Shown one piece after another: positions 40,037 to 49,778 of a stretch of 64,000 nucleotides of DNA. The stretch lies in assembly GCF_022835695.1 (NCBI RefSeq), contig NZ_BQUV01000010.1, positions 62,001 to 126,000 on the forward strand, in the 5' to 3' direction. A program made the position numbers and the translations under genes. The notes under the pieces were generated by a model that saw only the letters and a list, made by a program, of their open reading frames with translations, had not been told where the DNA came from and searched no databases. The DNA comes from Bradyrhizobium sp. Ce-3. Its GTDB lineage: Bacteria; Pseudomonadota; Alphaproteobacteria; Rhizobiales; Xanthobacteraceae. Each line of letters opens with the position of its first letter. The stretch's first letter is position 1.

Positions 40037-41578
40037 GTGCCGGTTCGTTACTACGACTGGATCGCGCATCATCGCCGGCGCACGCCGGACAAGATGGCGC
40101 TTGTCGATCTCGCAAGCGGACGCCGCTTTAGCTATGCGGAGCTCGACGCCCGCGTATCGCGGCTCGCCGCCTGGCTGCGCGACGGGCTGAAGGTCGCGCG
40201 CGGCGACCGCGTGGCGGTGCTGGCGCTGAACACATCCGATACGATGGAAGTGCAGTTCGCCTGCTTCCGGATCGGCGCGGTCTTCCTGCCGCTCAACACC
40301 CGCCTCACCGTCCCCGAGCTGCGCTACATCACGGGCGACGCTTCGCCCAAGGTGATGATCCATGACGACGACCTCGCCGAGACCGCGCTTGCGGTCGCCA
40401 AGCTCTGCAATGTCGCTGCGACGGTGCGGCTTGGTCCCGGCGGTGCCTATGAGGCCGGAATCGCAGCGGCCAAGCCGCTCGAACGGTTCGAGGAGGTCAC
40501 GCTCGATGACATCTCGACCATCATGTACACCTCAGGCACCACGGGCCAGCCCAAGGGCGCGATCATCACGCACGGGATGACGTTCTGGAATTGCGTCAAT
40601 CTCGGCGGCCCCGCCTATATCTCGCCGGCCTCGGTGCTGCTGACGGTGTTGCCGCTGTTCCACACCGGCGGGCTGAATTGTTACACCAACCCGGTGCTGC
40701 ATGCCGGCGGCGCCGTGCTGATCATGCGCGCGTTCGATCCCGGCGAGGCGCTGAGGCTGATCGGCGATCCCGCACAGGGCATCAACGTGTTCTTCGGCGT
40801 GCCCGCGATCTACCAGTTCATGGCGCAGCATCCGAGCTTTGCGACCGCGGATTTCAGCCGGCTGATGATCGGCGGCGTCGGCGGTGCGCCGATGCCGGTG
40901 CCGCTGCTGAAAACCTGGGAGGCGCGTGGTGTCGCGCTGCAGCAGGGCTACGGCATGACCGAGACCTCTCCGGCCGTGATGGTGCTCGACCGCGAGGATG
41001 CCGCGCGCAAGGCCGGATCGTCCGGCAAGCCGGTGCTGCATACCGAAGTGCGGATCGTGCGGCCCGATGGCAGCGATGCCGCGGTCGGCGAGCTCGGCGA
41101 GCTCTGGGTCAAGGGGCCGAACATCACGCCGGGCTACTGGAACCGGCCGGACGCCAATGCATCGTCGTTCACCGACGGCTGGCTGCACACCGGCGACGCC
41201 ACACGGATCGACGAGGAAGGCTTCTACTACATCGTCGACCGCTGGAAGGACATGTACATCTCCGGCGGCGAGAACGTCTATCCGGCCGAGGTCGAGAGCG
41301 TGCTGCACCAGTTGGCGGCCGTGGCCGAAGCCGCCGTGATCGGCATCCCGAACGAGCAATGGGGCGAGGTCGGCATGGCTGTGATCGCGGTGAAGCCGGG
41401 CCATACGCTGACGCCGGCGGAGATCCACACGCATTGCCAGGCCAATCTGGCGCGGTTCAAATGCCCGCGCCTGATTGAGTTCATCGATGCCCTGCCGCGG
41501 AATGCGACAGGCAAAATTCATAAGCCGACGCTGCGGCAGCAATTCAGCCAGCCGAAGCCGACCGATACTGCGGCATGA
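40037..41578 (+). CDS. AMP-dependent acyl-CoA synthetase / ligase
   Basis: 513 residues, ANL superfamily. Signature YTSGTTGQPKG, adenine motif QGYGMTETSP, and the hinge/catalytic region GWLHTGDATRIDEEGFYYIV and RNATGKIHKP. Starts at a GTG overlapping an out-of-frame ATG (ATGTG), after GGAGGAGGG. It is the third AMP-forming ligase of the window, paired with a LivK-type binding protein downstream and two dehydrogenases upstream. It probably activates an imported carboxylic acid; the specific acid is unknown. Confidence 0.92.
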   Translation: MPVRYYDWIAHHRRRTPDKMALVDLASGRRFSYAELDARVSRLAAWLRDGLKVARGDRVAVLALNTSDTMEVQFACFRIGAVFLPLNTRLTVPELRYITGDASPKVMIHDDDLAETALAVAKLCNVAATVRLGPGGAYEAGIAAAKPLERFEEVTLDDISTIMYTSGTTGQPKGAIITHGMTFWNCVNLGGPAYISPASVLLTVLPLFHTGGLNCYTNPVLHAGGAVLIMRAFDPGEALRLIGDPAQGINVFFGVPAIYQFMAQHPSFATADFSRLMIGGVGGAPMPVPLLKTWEARGVALQQGYGMTETSPAVMVLDREDAARKAGSSGKPVLHTEVRIVRPDGSDAAVGELGELWVKGPNITPGYWNRPDANASSFTDGWLHTGDATRIDEEGFYYIVDRWKDMYISGGENVYPAEVESVLHQLAAVAEAAVIGIPNEQWGEVGMAVIAVKPGHTLTPAEIHTHCQANLARFKCPRLIEFIDALPRNATGKIHKPTLRQQFSQPKPTDTAA

Positions 41579-41700
41579 TCTCGGGACGCACGTCGCGTCT
41601 TGGTGGTCATGTCGAGAGTTGCCCGTAACCGTCTGCCGGGACCGGCTATGGGTTCGTTGCGTTGAGTCCCCAACCAAAATAGATCGAGGAAATTGCTTTT

Positions 41701-42921
41701 ATGAAAACCACCAAATTGTCGCTGCTGGCCGCCGCCGCGGCGCTCTGCCTGCTCTCCACCCAGGCCGCCTTTGCCCAGAAGAAGTATGACACCGGCGCCT
41801 CCGACACCGAGATCAAGATCGGCAATGTCGAGGCCTATAGCGGTCCCGCCTCCGCCTACGGCGTCATCGGCAAGACCGAAGATGCCTATTTCAAGATGAT
41901 CAATGATCAGGGCGGCATCAACGGCCGCAAGATCAACTGGATCTCCTATGACGACGGCTACTCGCCACCCAAGACCGTGGAGCAGATCCGCAAGCTGATC
42001 GAGAGCGACGAGGTGTTCCTGGTGTTCAACGCGCTGGGCACGCCGACCCAGACCGCGGTGCAAAAGTATCACAACGCCAAGAAGGTGCCGCAGCTGTTCC
42101 TCGCCACCGGCGCCAGCAAGTGGAACGATCCGAAGGATTTCCCGTGGACGATGGGCTTCCAGCCGAGCTACCGCGTCGAGGCGCGGATCTTCGGCAAGTA
42201 CATTCTCAAGGCCAAGCCGGATGCCAAGGTCGCGATCTTCTATGCCAATGACGATTTCGGCAAGGACTACCTGATCGGCCTCAAGGAAGTGCTCGACAAG
42301 TCGAGCGTCAAGATCGTCGCCGAGGAAAGCTACGAGACCACGGAGCCCTCGATCGATTCCCACATCGTCAAGCTGAAGGACACCGGCGCCGACGTGTTCG
42401 TCAACATCTCGACGCCGAAATTCGCCGCCCAGGCGATCAAGAAGATCGCCGAGCTCGGCTGGAAACCGATGCAGGTGATGACCGACGTCTCGATCTCGAT
42501 CGGCGCGGTCATGAAGCCCGCCGGGCTCGAGGCCTCGGAAGGCGTGCTGTCGGCCGGCTATCTGAAGGACGCCTCCGATCCGCAGTGGAAGAATGACGAG
42601 GGCATGAAGAAGTTCATGGCCTTCGCCGAAAAGTACATGCCGGGCGCCAACCTCGCCGACGCCAACCTGGTCTATGGCTACGCCGCGGCGCAGACCATGG
42701 TGCAGGTGCTGAAGCAGGCCGGCGACAACCTGACGCGCGAGAACGTGATGAAGCAGGCCGCCAGCCTGAAGGATTTCACGCCCGACACCCTGATCCCCGG
42801 CATCCGGATCAACACCAGCGCGACCGACTTCGCGCCGGTCGAACAGCTCAAGATGATGCAGTTCAAGAACGGACAGTGGGAGCTGTTCGGCGACATCATC
42901 AGCGCCGAAACCGGCGGCTAG
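41701..42921 (+). CDS. LivK-type ABC substrate-binding protein
   Basis: Periplasmic binding protein, 406 residues. The Sec signal peptide (about residues 1-25) ends QAAFAQ. The mature start KKYDTGASDTEIKIGNVEAY and the GGINGRKINWISYDDG segment closely parallel the protein at 34401-35624, so the two are paralogues. GAGGAAA lies eight bases before the ATG. Followed by a strong terminator, so the transcript ends here; no permease or ATPase genes accompany it. Confidence 0.92.
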   Translation: MKTTKLSLLAAAAALCLLSTQAAFAQKKYDTGASDTEIKIGNVEAYSGPASAYGVIGKTEDAYFKMINDQGGINGRKINWISYDDGYSPPKTVEQIRKLIESDEVFLVFNALGTPTQTAVQKYHNAKKVPQLFLATGASKWNDPKDFPWTMGFQPSYRVEARIFGKYILKAKPDAKVAIFYANDDFGKDYLIGLKEVLDKSSVKIVAEESYETTEPSIDSHIVKLKDTGADVFVNISTPKFAAQAIKKIAELGWKPMQVMTDVSISIGAVMKPAGLEASEGVLSAGYLKDASDPQWKNDEGMKKFMAFAEKYMPGANLADANLVYGYAAAQTMVQVLKQAGDNLTRENVMKQAASLKDFTPDTLIPGIRINTSATDFAPVEQLKMMQFKNGQWELFGDIISAETGG

Positions 42922-42955
42922 CGCCAGGCGCTTCGCAACCAACCATCAGCCGTCG

Positions 42956-42988
42956 CGAAGCCGCCCAATCGGGCGGCTTCGTTGTTTC
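42956..42988 (+). terminator. Rho-independent terminator after LivK-type gene
   Basis: Perfect 11-base stem CGAAGCCGCCC / GGGCGGCTTCG with loop AATC, followed by TTGTTT, 35 bases past the stop codon. Confidence 0.85.
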
Positions 42989-43044
42989 GGCCAGCCCTGT
43001 CACCGTCACCCCCGCGCAAAGGCTTCGCCTTTGTCGCTGGAGGA

Positions 43045-43134
43045 GCCGCGCAGCGGCGTCTCGAAGGGTCGACGGCCCCCGCTGGTGGCCGTGCATCCTT
43101 CGAGGCTCGCAAGAGCTCGCACCTCAGGATGACG
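43045..43134. repeat. Dispersed intergenic inverted repeat, family C, copy 1
   Basis: Contains AGGAGCCGCGCAGCGGCGTCTCGAAGG and, inverted, CCTTCGAGGCTCGC...CCTCAGGATGACG, around GTGGCCGTGCATCC. The copy at 49635-49738 has the same blocks. Lies between convergent genes. Confidence 0.75.
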
Positions 43135-43160
43135 GGACAGGCATCGCGATTCTGTCGACG

Positions 43161-43925
43161 TTATCCCGGCAAAAAAATCGCGAACGGCTCGTCGATCGTG
43201 CGACGCAGATGCTCGCGATAGAGTGCGTAGTTGGCATCATCGGCCGACACCCGGCCAAGGCTCGGCTTCGATACGTTCTTCACCGGCAGGAACGCGATCG
43301 GCGCGGCGACCGGCGTCAGCAGCGAGCCGCGGCCGGCGAGCAAGGTCGTGATGATGCCGTACATCTCGCCGGAATTGCGCGGCCGTGAGACCGTGATCAC
43401 GCGGTGCTGGCCGTGCCTGTTGGTCACGAGATAGACGAAGCCGGATTCATTCGGCACCGCGACCTCGCCGTACTGGGTGTAATCGGTGTCCTGCCGCTCG
43501 CCCTCGCGAAAGCCGAGCGATGATGTCGCTTCGTCCCAGGCGATCTCGGTGCGATAGGCATAGAACGCGCCCGGCTCGCCGAACGATGGACGCACCGTGA
43601 TGTAGGTGCCTTCGATCCGCGCCACCGCGCGGCGGGAATAGGACCCGAGGCTGTCGGGCGCGATCCCGCCATTGGCCGGCGTTGCCACCGTGATCGCCTC
43701 CGGCAGCTTGCGCAAGGACACACCGAGCGCCTGCTCGAGCCGCACGGTGGTCGCCAGCGTGAACGGGCGGCGGCCGCCGAGCACCTTCTCCAATGTCGAG
43801 AGGCTGAGCTTGGCCTGCTCGGCCAAGGCCTGCCGCGAGATCCGGCGGCGCGCGATCTCCTCGCGAATGGTCTCCGCGACCTGCCGGCTCTGTTCGGCTG
43901 AAAGCTGCTTGTCCGGCGTCGGCAT
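43161..43925 (-). CDS. XRE family transcriptional regulator
   Basis: 254 residues. The N-terminal helix-turn-helix (about residues 26-70) reads ISRQALAEQAKLSLSTLEKV, with GGRRPFTLATTVRLEQALG completing the five-helix fold. The remaining 170 residues form an effector or oligomerisation domain of unknown ligand, with many beta-strand-like stretches. The ATG at 43925 follows AGGA. It is divergent from the sortase-target gene, 197 bases away, and so a candidate local regulator. Confidence 0.88.
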   Translation of the reverse strand: MPTPDKQLSAEQSRQVAETIREEIARRRISRQALAEQAKLSLSTLEKVLGGRRPFTLATTVRLEQALGVSLRKLPEAITVATPANGGIAPDSLGSYSRRAVARIEGTYITVRPSFGEPGAFYAYRTEIAWDEATSSLGFREGERQDTDYTQYGEVAVPNESGFVYLVTNRHGQHRVITVSRPRNSGEMYGIITTLLAGRGSLLTPVAAPIAFLPVKNVSKPSLGRVSADDANYALYREHLRRTIDEPFAIFLPG

Positions 43926-44122
43926 CCCTGATTCCTGCCCGATTCCTTGATTCCGCGCAGTCTAGCAGACCGGACAATCCATCACAAAACCGTACAAACC
44001 CGCCTCGGCGGACGGCGGGCCGCGCCGGACGGCGGCCAATCATTGCCGATCATTCTGCTCGCGCCGAAACCGCCGCTCTTCATGATTGCGAAGCAGCGAA
44101 AGCCTCGCTCGGAGTGACGAAA

Positions 44123-46393
44123 ATGACGATTTACGATGCATGTGAGAGCAGCCCGCAGATCCGCCTGTCGCGCCGGATGCGCATTGCGCTGTTCTTCCTG
44201 GTGGAAGGTGTCGCCGCGCTGGCGATCGGCTTTGCGGCGCTGTTCGTGAGCTTCGATCCGGTGTGGTCGGCGGAGTTACCCCAACAGGCGGTACTGCGGC
44301 CGTCTGACGCGCGCTCCGGCTCGCTGCTGTTCAAGACCGACGACGGCTACCGGGATGCGCTGCGGCTCGGGGTCGATGTCGACCTCACCGTGTCGGGCCC
44401 GACCGTCCGCGCCCGCGTCACCCAGATCTTCCGCAACCCGACCAAGGACTGGGTCGAAGCGACCTACGTCTATCCGCTGCCGGCCGGCGGCGCGGTCGAC
44501 ACGCTGAAGATGGTGGTCGGCGACCGCATCGTGGTCGGCGACATCAAGGAGCGGCAGCAGGCCCGCGCGATCTACGAGCAGGCCAAGCAGAACGGCCAGA
44601 AGGCCGCGCTCACCGAACAGGAGCGGCCCAACATCTTCACCAACTCGGTGGCCAATATCGGTCCCGGCGAAACCGTGCTGGTGCAGATCGAATATCAGGA
44701 ACCGGTGCAGCAGAACGGCAGCGAGTTCTCGCTGCGGGTGCCGATGGTGGTCGGGCCGCGCTACAATCCGCGCCCTGTCGTGCAGAGCGTCGACCTTCGT
44801 GCGGATGGCAGCGGCTGGGGCGCCACCACGACCGATCCGGTGCCGGACCGCGACCGCATCTCATCCGAGGTGCTCGATCCCGCCACCAATGCGCCGATCA
44901 ATCCGACCAACATCACCGTGCACCTCAACGCCGGCTTCCCGCTCGGCGAGGTGAAGAGCCATTTCCACCAGGTCAGGATCGAGAGCCCCGACAATGCCAC
45001 GCGCATCGTCAAGCTCGCCGAAGGCCCGGTGCCGGCCGATCGTGATTTCGAGCTGACCTGGAAGCCGGCCGCCGAGAAGGCGCCGTCGGTCGGGCTGTTC
45101 CGCGAGCATGTCGGCAATTCCGACTATCTGCTGGCCTTCGTGACGCCGCCCTCGGTCGAGCAGGCGCAACAGAAGCAGCTGCCGCGCGAGGTGATCTTCG
45201 TGATCGACAATTCCGGCTCGATGGGCGGCACCTCGATCATCCAGGCCAAGGCCAGCCTCCTCTACGCGCTCGGCCGCCTGCAGCCGACCGATCGCTTCAA
45301 CGTGATCCGCTTCGACGACACCATGGACATGCTGTTCCCGGCGCCGGTCGCGGCCAACAGCGCCAATATCGGCAACGCAACATCGTTCGTCAGCGCGATC
45401 CAGGCCCGCGGCGGCACCGAGATGGTGCCGGCGATGCGCGCCGCGCTCTCCGACACCAACCACGACGACAATTATGTTCGCCAGGTCGTGTTCCTGACCG
45501 ACGGCGCGATCGGCAACGAGCAGCAATTGTTCGAGACCATCAGCGCGCTGCGCGGCCGCTCGCGGATCTTCATGGTCGGGATTGGCTCGGCGCCCAACAC
45601 CTATCTGATGACGCGCGCCGCCGAGCTCGGCCGCGGCACCTTCACCCATATCGGCTCGGTCGAGCAGGTCGACGAGCGGATGCGCGATTTGTTCGCCAAG
45701 CTGGAGAACCCGGCGGTGACCAATCTCTCCGCGAAATTCTCCGAGGCGACCGCCGACCTGACGCCGTCGGCGATGCCCGACGTCTATCGCGACGAGCCGC
45801 TGGTGCTGGCCGCGAAGCTCGACAAGCTTGCCGGCGCGGTCGAGATCAAGGGCCGCATCGGCGACCGTCCGTGGAGCGTGACGCTGCCGCTCGCGAATGC
45901 CGCCGAAGGCAAGGGCCTGTCGAAACTGTGGGCGCGCCGCAAGATCGCGGATGCCGAGGTTGCGCGCACCACGCGGCAGGCGAGCCCCGAAGACGCCGAC
46001 AAGACCATCCTCGCGCTGGCGCTGGAGCATCAGCTCGTCACGCGGCTGACCAGCCTCGTTGCGGTCGACAAGACGCCGAGCCGGCCCGAAGGCGAGCCGC
46101 TGAAGCTTTCCGAGCTGCCGCTCAACCTGCCCGCCGGCTGGGATTTCGCAAAGGTGTTCGGCGAGCGTCCGAGCCTGCCTGCCGCTCCTGGCGAGCGTCG
46201 CGCCGACGCCGGCAACGGCAAGGTGCAACTCGCCGCGCTGAAGCGGTCACCGGTCGCCACACAACGTCCCGGTACCATCCAGCTGCCGAAGACCGCGACC
46301 GATGCCGAGCTGAAGATGATCGCGGGCGTGATCCTGCTCACGGTCAGCCTGCTGCTTCTGGTGTTCAACCGGCGTCAGACGTCGCCCCAATGA
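44123..46393 (+). CDS. VIT/VWA sortase-substrate protein (marine proteobacterial sortase-target type)
   Basis: 756 residues. Order: an N-terminal signal anchor (about residues 15-45); a VIT domain (GVDVDLTVSGPTVRARVTQIF and TYVYPLPAGGAVDTL); a VWA domain whose metal site VIFVIDNSGSMGG has the full DxSxS motif; and a C-terminal cell-wall-sorting-like signal, LPKTA at residue 721, a TM stretch GVILLTVSLLLLVF, then NRRQ. This layout matches the TIGR03788 family, which is always paired with a Gram-negative sortase, and the sortase is the next gene. ATG at 44123 is chosen because GGAG is eight bases upstream; a GTG three codons earlier overlaps that site. Likely anchored at the cell surface or periplasm. 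Confidence 0.9.
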   Translation: MTIYDACESSPQIRLSRRMRIALFFLVEGVAALAIGFAALFVSFDPVWSAELPQQAVLRPSDARSGSLLFKTDDGYRDALRLGVDVDLTVSGPTVRARVTQIFRNPTKDWVEATYVYPLPAGGAVDTLKMVVGDRIVVGDIKERQQARAIYEQAKQNGQKAALTEQERPNIFTNSVANIGPGETVLVQIEYQEPVQQNGSEFSLRVPMVVGPRYNPRPVVQSVDLRADGSGWGATTTDPVPDRDRISSEVLDPATNAPINPTNITVHLNAGFPLGEVKSHFHQVRIESPDNATRIVKLAEGPVPADRDFELTWKPAAEKAPSVGLFREHVGNSDYLLAFVTPPSVEQAQQKQLPREVIFVIDNSGSMGGTSIIQAKASLLYALGRLQPTDRFNVIRFDDTMDMLFPAPVAANSANIGNATSFVSAIQARGGTEMVPAMRAALSDTNHDDNYVRQVVFLTDGAIGNEQQLFETISALRGRSRIFMVGIGSAPNTYLMTRAAELGRGTFTHIGSVEQVDERMRDLFAKLENPAVTNLSAKFSEATADLTPSAMPDVYRDEPLVLAAKLDKLAGAVEIKGRIGDRPWSVTLPLANAAEGKGLSKLWARRKIADAEVARTTRQASPEDADKTILALALEHQLVTRLTSLVAVDKTPSRPEGEPLKLSELPLNLPAGWDFAKVFGERPSLPAAPGERRADAGNGKVQLAALKRSPVATQRPGTIQLPKTATDAELKMIAGVILLTVSLLLLVFNRRQTSPQ

Positions 46394-46500
46394 CGTCGGA
46401 TGAAAGGAGGAGGTGCCCCCCGACCTCCTCCTTTCCAAGAGCGCGCGCGGCCTTCCCACCCGTCCCCCAGGGGCCGCGCGCGCAACTTTTCTCACCAAGC

Positions 46501-46613
46501 GTCATTGCGAGCGAAGCGATTTGTCCGCCGAAGCCTTGGCGAAGGCGGAAGCAATCCATGTCGCCACACGGGGAAAGATGGATTGCTTCGTCGCTTCGCT
46601 CCTCGCAATGACG
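46501..46613. repeat. Dispersed inverted repeat, family D
   Basis: Outer arms GTCATTGCGAGCGAAGCGA and TCGCTTCGCTCCTCGCAATGAC, inner GCAATCCATG / GATGGATTGC. It sits between the sortase-target gene and the sortase gene. Only one full copy was noticed in the window. Confidence 0.75.
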
Positions 46614-46620
46614 AGGAACA

Positions 46621-47217
46621 ATGAAGATGCGCCGCGTCATCCTCCCGCTCGCCTTCGCCCTCATCGGCCTGATCCTGTTCGGCGAGGGCGCCTATATTCA
46701 CGCCAAGGCGCTGCTCGCGCAGGTGTTGCTGGAACGCGCCTTCGCACAGACAATCGCGACCGGCCAACCGGTGAAGCCGTGGCGCTGGGCCGATACCTGG
46801 CCGGTAGCCCGGATCGAGGTGAAGCGCCTGCGCGCTTCCGCGATCGCGCTGGCCGGCAGCAGCGGCCAGGCGCTGGCGTTCGGCCCCGGCCATGTCGAGC
46901 AGACCGTCGATGCCGGCGAGCGCGGTGTCGCGGTCTATTCCGCGCACCGCGACACCCATTTCCACTTTCTGAGAGATGTCACGATCGGTGACGAGATCGA
47001 CGTCACGCGGAGCGACGGCAAGATGTTTCGCTACCGGGCTGACCGCAGCGAGGTCGTCCGCTTCGACCAATCCGGCATCGATCCTCTTACGGGTCGCTAT
47101 GAACTGGTGCTGTCGACCTGCTGGCCATTCGACGCGCTGACATCGGGCCCGGAGCGCTATCTGTTGCACGCGACCATGATCGAACCGGATTCGCGCCAGG
47201 ACAAATCGGGTTCCTGA
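46621..47217 (+). CDS. Class GN (Gram-negative) sortase
   Basis: Membrane-anchored transpeptidase, 198 residues. TM helix at residues 5-25, then the sortase beta-barrel. The catalytic set is visible: H109 in SAHRDTHFHFL, C167 in LSTCWPF and R179 in SGPERYLL. Family knowledge: sortases cut LPxT-type motifs and link the protein to an acceptor amine. The partner substrate with LPKTA is the upstream gene. In Gram-negative cells, which lack a thick wall, the acceptor is unknown. The start codon lies eight bases after the end of a family D repeat, and the ribosome site (ACGAGGAACA) partly uses the repeat edge. Confidence 0.92.
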   Translation: MKMRRVILPLAFALIGLILFGEGAYIHAKALLAQVLLERAFAQTIATGQPVKPWRWADTWPVARIEVKRLRASAIALAGSSGQALAFGPGHVEQTVDAGERGVAVYSAHRDTHFHFLRDVTIGDEIDVTRSDGKMFRYRADRSEVVRFDQSGIDPLTGRYELVLSTCWPFDALTSGPERYLLHATMIEPDSRQDKSGS

Positions 47218-47383
47218 TCCGCATCAATTTCGCCTGCCGGGATATTGCGCGCGATACCCAGACTTGCGTCCGCGTGAGTTGCCACCCCCTTTCCTCAGCC
47301 ATAAAAACAATGAAAAATCGCCTCCTGCGGTGGTCGACCGTGGGCCAGAGGAAACAAGCAGAAAAAGGATAAGGGCAGGCTCC

Positions 47384-49606
47384 ATGGAAGCTTACGCAAG
47401 CACCGCGTCTCACGTGTCCCACAAATGGGCGCCGCCCGCTGACGCCAGCGATATCGTCAAGAGCATCCATGCGATGCTGCACCCGCGCAACATCGTGCTG
47501 GTCGGCGCCACCGACAAGCCCGGCAACTACGCCGAGCGGATCTGGAACAATCTGGTCAAGTACGGATATGCCGGGGGCCTGTATCCGATCAACGCCAAGC
47601 GCGAGGCGATCTGGGGCGTCACCTGCTACAAGGATTTCGCCAGCCTTCCCGAAAAGCCCGACCATGTGCTGGTGCTGGTGCCGGCCCGCTTTGCCGTACA
47701 GGTGATCCGCGATGCGGCCGCAGCCGGCGCGCGCTCGGCGACCATCGTCACGTCAGGCTTCAGCGAACTGCAGGATGAAGAGAGCCAGCGGCTCGCGGTT
47801 GAGCTGAAGCAGGCGATCAAGGAGACCGGGCTTGCGGTCACCGGCCCGAATTGCCTGGGCAATCTCAGCGCCGGCGAGAACCTGTTCACCAATATCGACG
47901 ACCGCATCGTCACCATGGAGCAGGGCGCGGTGGCGATCGCCGGCCAATCCGGCGCGATCGTGATGGCGATCCGCCAGGCGCTGGAGGATCGCGGCGTCGG
48001 CGTCGGCTACATGGTCACGACCGGCAATGAATCCGGCCTCGAGACGCCGGACCTGATGAGCTATTTCGCCGCCGATCCGAGCATCCGCGTCATCGTGGTC
48101 TATCTCGAAGGCGTCAGGAACACCAAGGTATTCCGCGATGCCTGCAAGGCGGCCCGCGCCGCCGGCAAGCCGGTGATCGCGCTCAAGCTCGGCGCCTCGG
48201 AAGGCGGCCGCGCCGCCGCGATGGCGCATACCGGCGCGCTCGCCGGTTCGATCGAGACGTTCGATGCGATCTCGACCCGCGAGGGCGTGATCCGCGTGCG
48301 CGGGCTGGATGAATTGATCGAGACCACCGAATGTTTCGTGCACGTCGATCCGCCGAAGGGCAACCGCCTCGCGGCGGTGTCGCTGTCGGGCGGCAAGCGC
48401 GGCCTCCTGATCGACGCATTCTATTCCGCCGGGCTCAACTTCGCGCCGCTGAGCGAGAGCGCATCGGAGCAGCTGGCGAAGATGCTCGGTCCCGGCAGTA
48501 TCGTCGGCAACCCGCTTGATGCCGGCTTCGCGGCGGTGGTCGATCCGTCCGTCTACATGAAGTCGATCAAGATCATGATCGACGATCCCGATACCGACAT
48601 CGTCATCATCGATGCCGAGCTGCCGAAGGCGCCGCATGAGCTGCGCGAGCGCAATCTGCGGATCGTCAACGAGATGACGGGCCAGGCCAACAAGCCGGTG
48701 ATCTACATCAGCGCGATGTCGATCGGCTTCACCGAGTTCACCAAGGGACTGCGCAAGTCGCTGCCCAATATCGCCGTCATGCAGGGCCTCGACCGCGCGG
48801 TCGGCGCGATCAAGTCGCTGATCGAATATGCCGGGCTGCGCAAGGAAGTCCCCGACATCGTGTCGAGCTCGAAGGCGTCGGCGCGCGCTGTGCTGGAGAA
48901 GACGCTGAAGGCTGCCAACGGCGCCGCGGCGCTCGACGAGGTCGCCTCGAAGCAGCTGCTCAAGGCCTACGGCATCCCGATCTCCAAGGAAGACGTCGCG
49001 CAGACCGCGGCCGAGGCGGTGAAGATCGCCAAGCAGATCGGCTTCCCGGTGGTCGCCAAGGTGGTCAGCCCCGACATCCTGCACAAGTCGGATATCGGCG
49101 GCGTGGTGCTGAACCTCGGCAATGCGGCCGAGGTGAAAAAGGCGTTCAACGACATCACCGCGCGGGTGAAGAAGCTGAAGGGCAAGCCGAAGCTCGAGGG
49201 CATCCTGATCGCGCAGCAGGTCAAGGCCGACCTCGAGCTCGTGGTCGGCGCCTCGCTCGATGCCGAGATGGGCCCCGTGGTGCTGTTCGGCACCGGCGGC
49301 GTCGATATCGAATTGATGAAGGACGTCGCGCTGGCCGGCGCGCCGCTCGATGCCGCCGAGGCAAAGGAGCTGATCGCGAAGACCAAGGCCGGGGTCAAGC
49401 TGAAGGGCTATCGCGGCAAGCCGGCGCTGCACGAAGCGTCGGCGGTGAAGGCCTTGGTCGGGCTCTCCAACCTGATGGCCGACGCCAATGGCCGCATCGC
49501 CTCGATCGACGTCAACCCGTTCCTGATCAACAGCAAGCTCGGCGTCGCCGTCGACGGCCTGATCGTCCTGAACAACGCCGCCGCGAACAAGGCCGCGGGG
49601 CATTAG
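47384..49606 (+). CDS. ADP-forming acyl-CoA synthetase (acetate--CoA ligase family)
   Basis: 740 residues, fusion of the two subunits of ADP-forming acyl-CoA synthetase. N-terminal CoA-binding domain (ILxGATDKPG-like at about 35-130), succinyl-CoA-ligase-like domains in the middle (TGPNCLGNLSAG, and the phospho-histidine region MAHTGALAGS), and a C-terminal ATP-grasp domain (about 520-740; FPVVAKVVSPDILHKSDIGG, VLFGTGGVD). It makes or uses acyl-CoA with ATP/ADP. The ATG at 47384 follows AGGGCAGG; a 40-residue in-frame extension lacks homology to family starts. Confidence 0.9.
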   Translation: MEAYASTASHVSHKWAPPADASDIVKSIHAMLHPRNIVLVGATDKPGNYAERIWNNLVKYGYAGGLYPINAKREAIWGVTCYKDFASLPEKPDHVLVLVPARFAVQVIRDAAAAGARSATIVTSGFSELQDEESQRLAVELKQAIKETGLAVTGPNCLGNLSAGENLFTNIDDRIVTMEQGAVAIAGQSGAIVMAIRQALEDRGVGVGYMVTTGNESGLETPDLMSYFAADPSIRVIVVYLEGVRNTKVFRDACKAARAAGKPVIALKLGASEGGRAAAMAHTGALAGSIETFDAISTREGVIRVRGLDELIETTECFVHVDPPKGNRLAAVSLSGGKRGLLIDAFYSAGLNFAPLSESASEQLAKMLGPGSIVGNPLDAGFAAVVDPSVYMKSIKIMIDDPDTDIVIIDAELPKAPHELRERNLRIVNEMTGQANKPVIYISAMSIGFTEFTKGLRKSLPNIAVMQGLDRAVGAIKSLIEYAGLRKEVPDIVSSSKASARAVLEKTLKAANGAAALDEVASKQLLKAYGIPISKEDVAQTAAEAVKIAKQIGFPVVAKVVSPDILHKSDIGGVVLNLGNAAEVKKAFNDITARVKKLKGKPKLEGILIAQQVKADLELVVGASLDAEMGPVVLFGTGGVDIELMKDVALAGAPLDAAEAKELIAKTKAGVKLKGYRGKPALHEASAVKALVGLSNLMADANGRIASIDVNPFLINSKLGVAVDGLIVLNNAAANKAAGH

Positions 49607-49634
49607 GATTCAGACGCTCGCCTTGCTTCTCCCC

Positions 49635-49738
49635 GTCATCCTGAGGAGCGCGCTCTTGCGCGCGTCTCGAAGGATGCACGGCCCGGCTGGTGGCCGTCGA
49701 TCCTTCGAGACGCCGCTTCGCGGCTCCTCAGGATGACG
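49635..49738. repeat. Dispersed inverted repeat, family C, copy 2
   Basis: Outer arms GTCATCCTGAGGAGC / GCTCCTCAGGATGAC, inner CGTCTCGAAGGAT / ATCCTTCGAGACG. Between the convergent ligase and trypsin-like genes. Confidence 0.8.
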
Positions 49739-49778
49739 AAACTCTGAGCCGCGTCAGCGGTGCGACCGCCACCGCGCG

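Noticed and set aside
47753-49603. 616-codon minus-strand ORF antisense to the ADP-forming ligase
   Set aside because: Shadow translation, His/Arg/Asp-rich, no start signal; the sense protein is clearly conserved.
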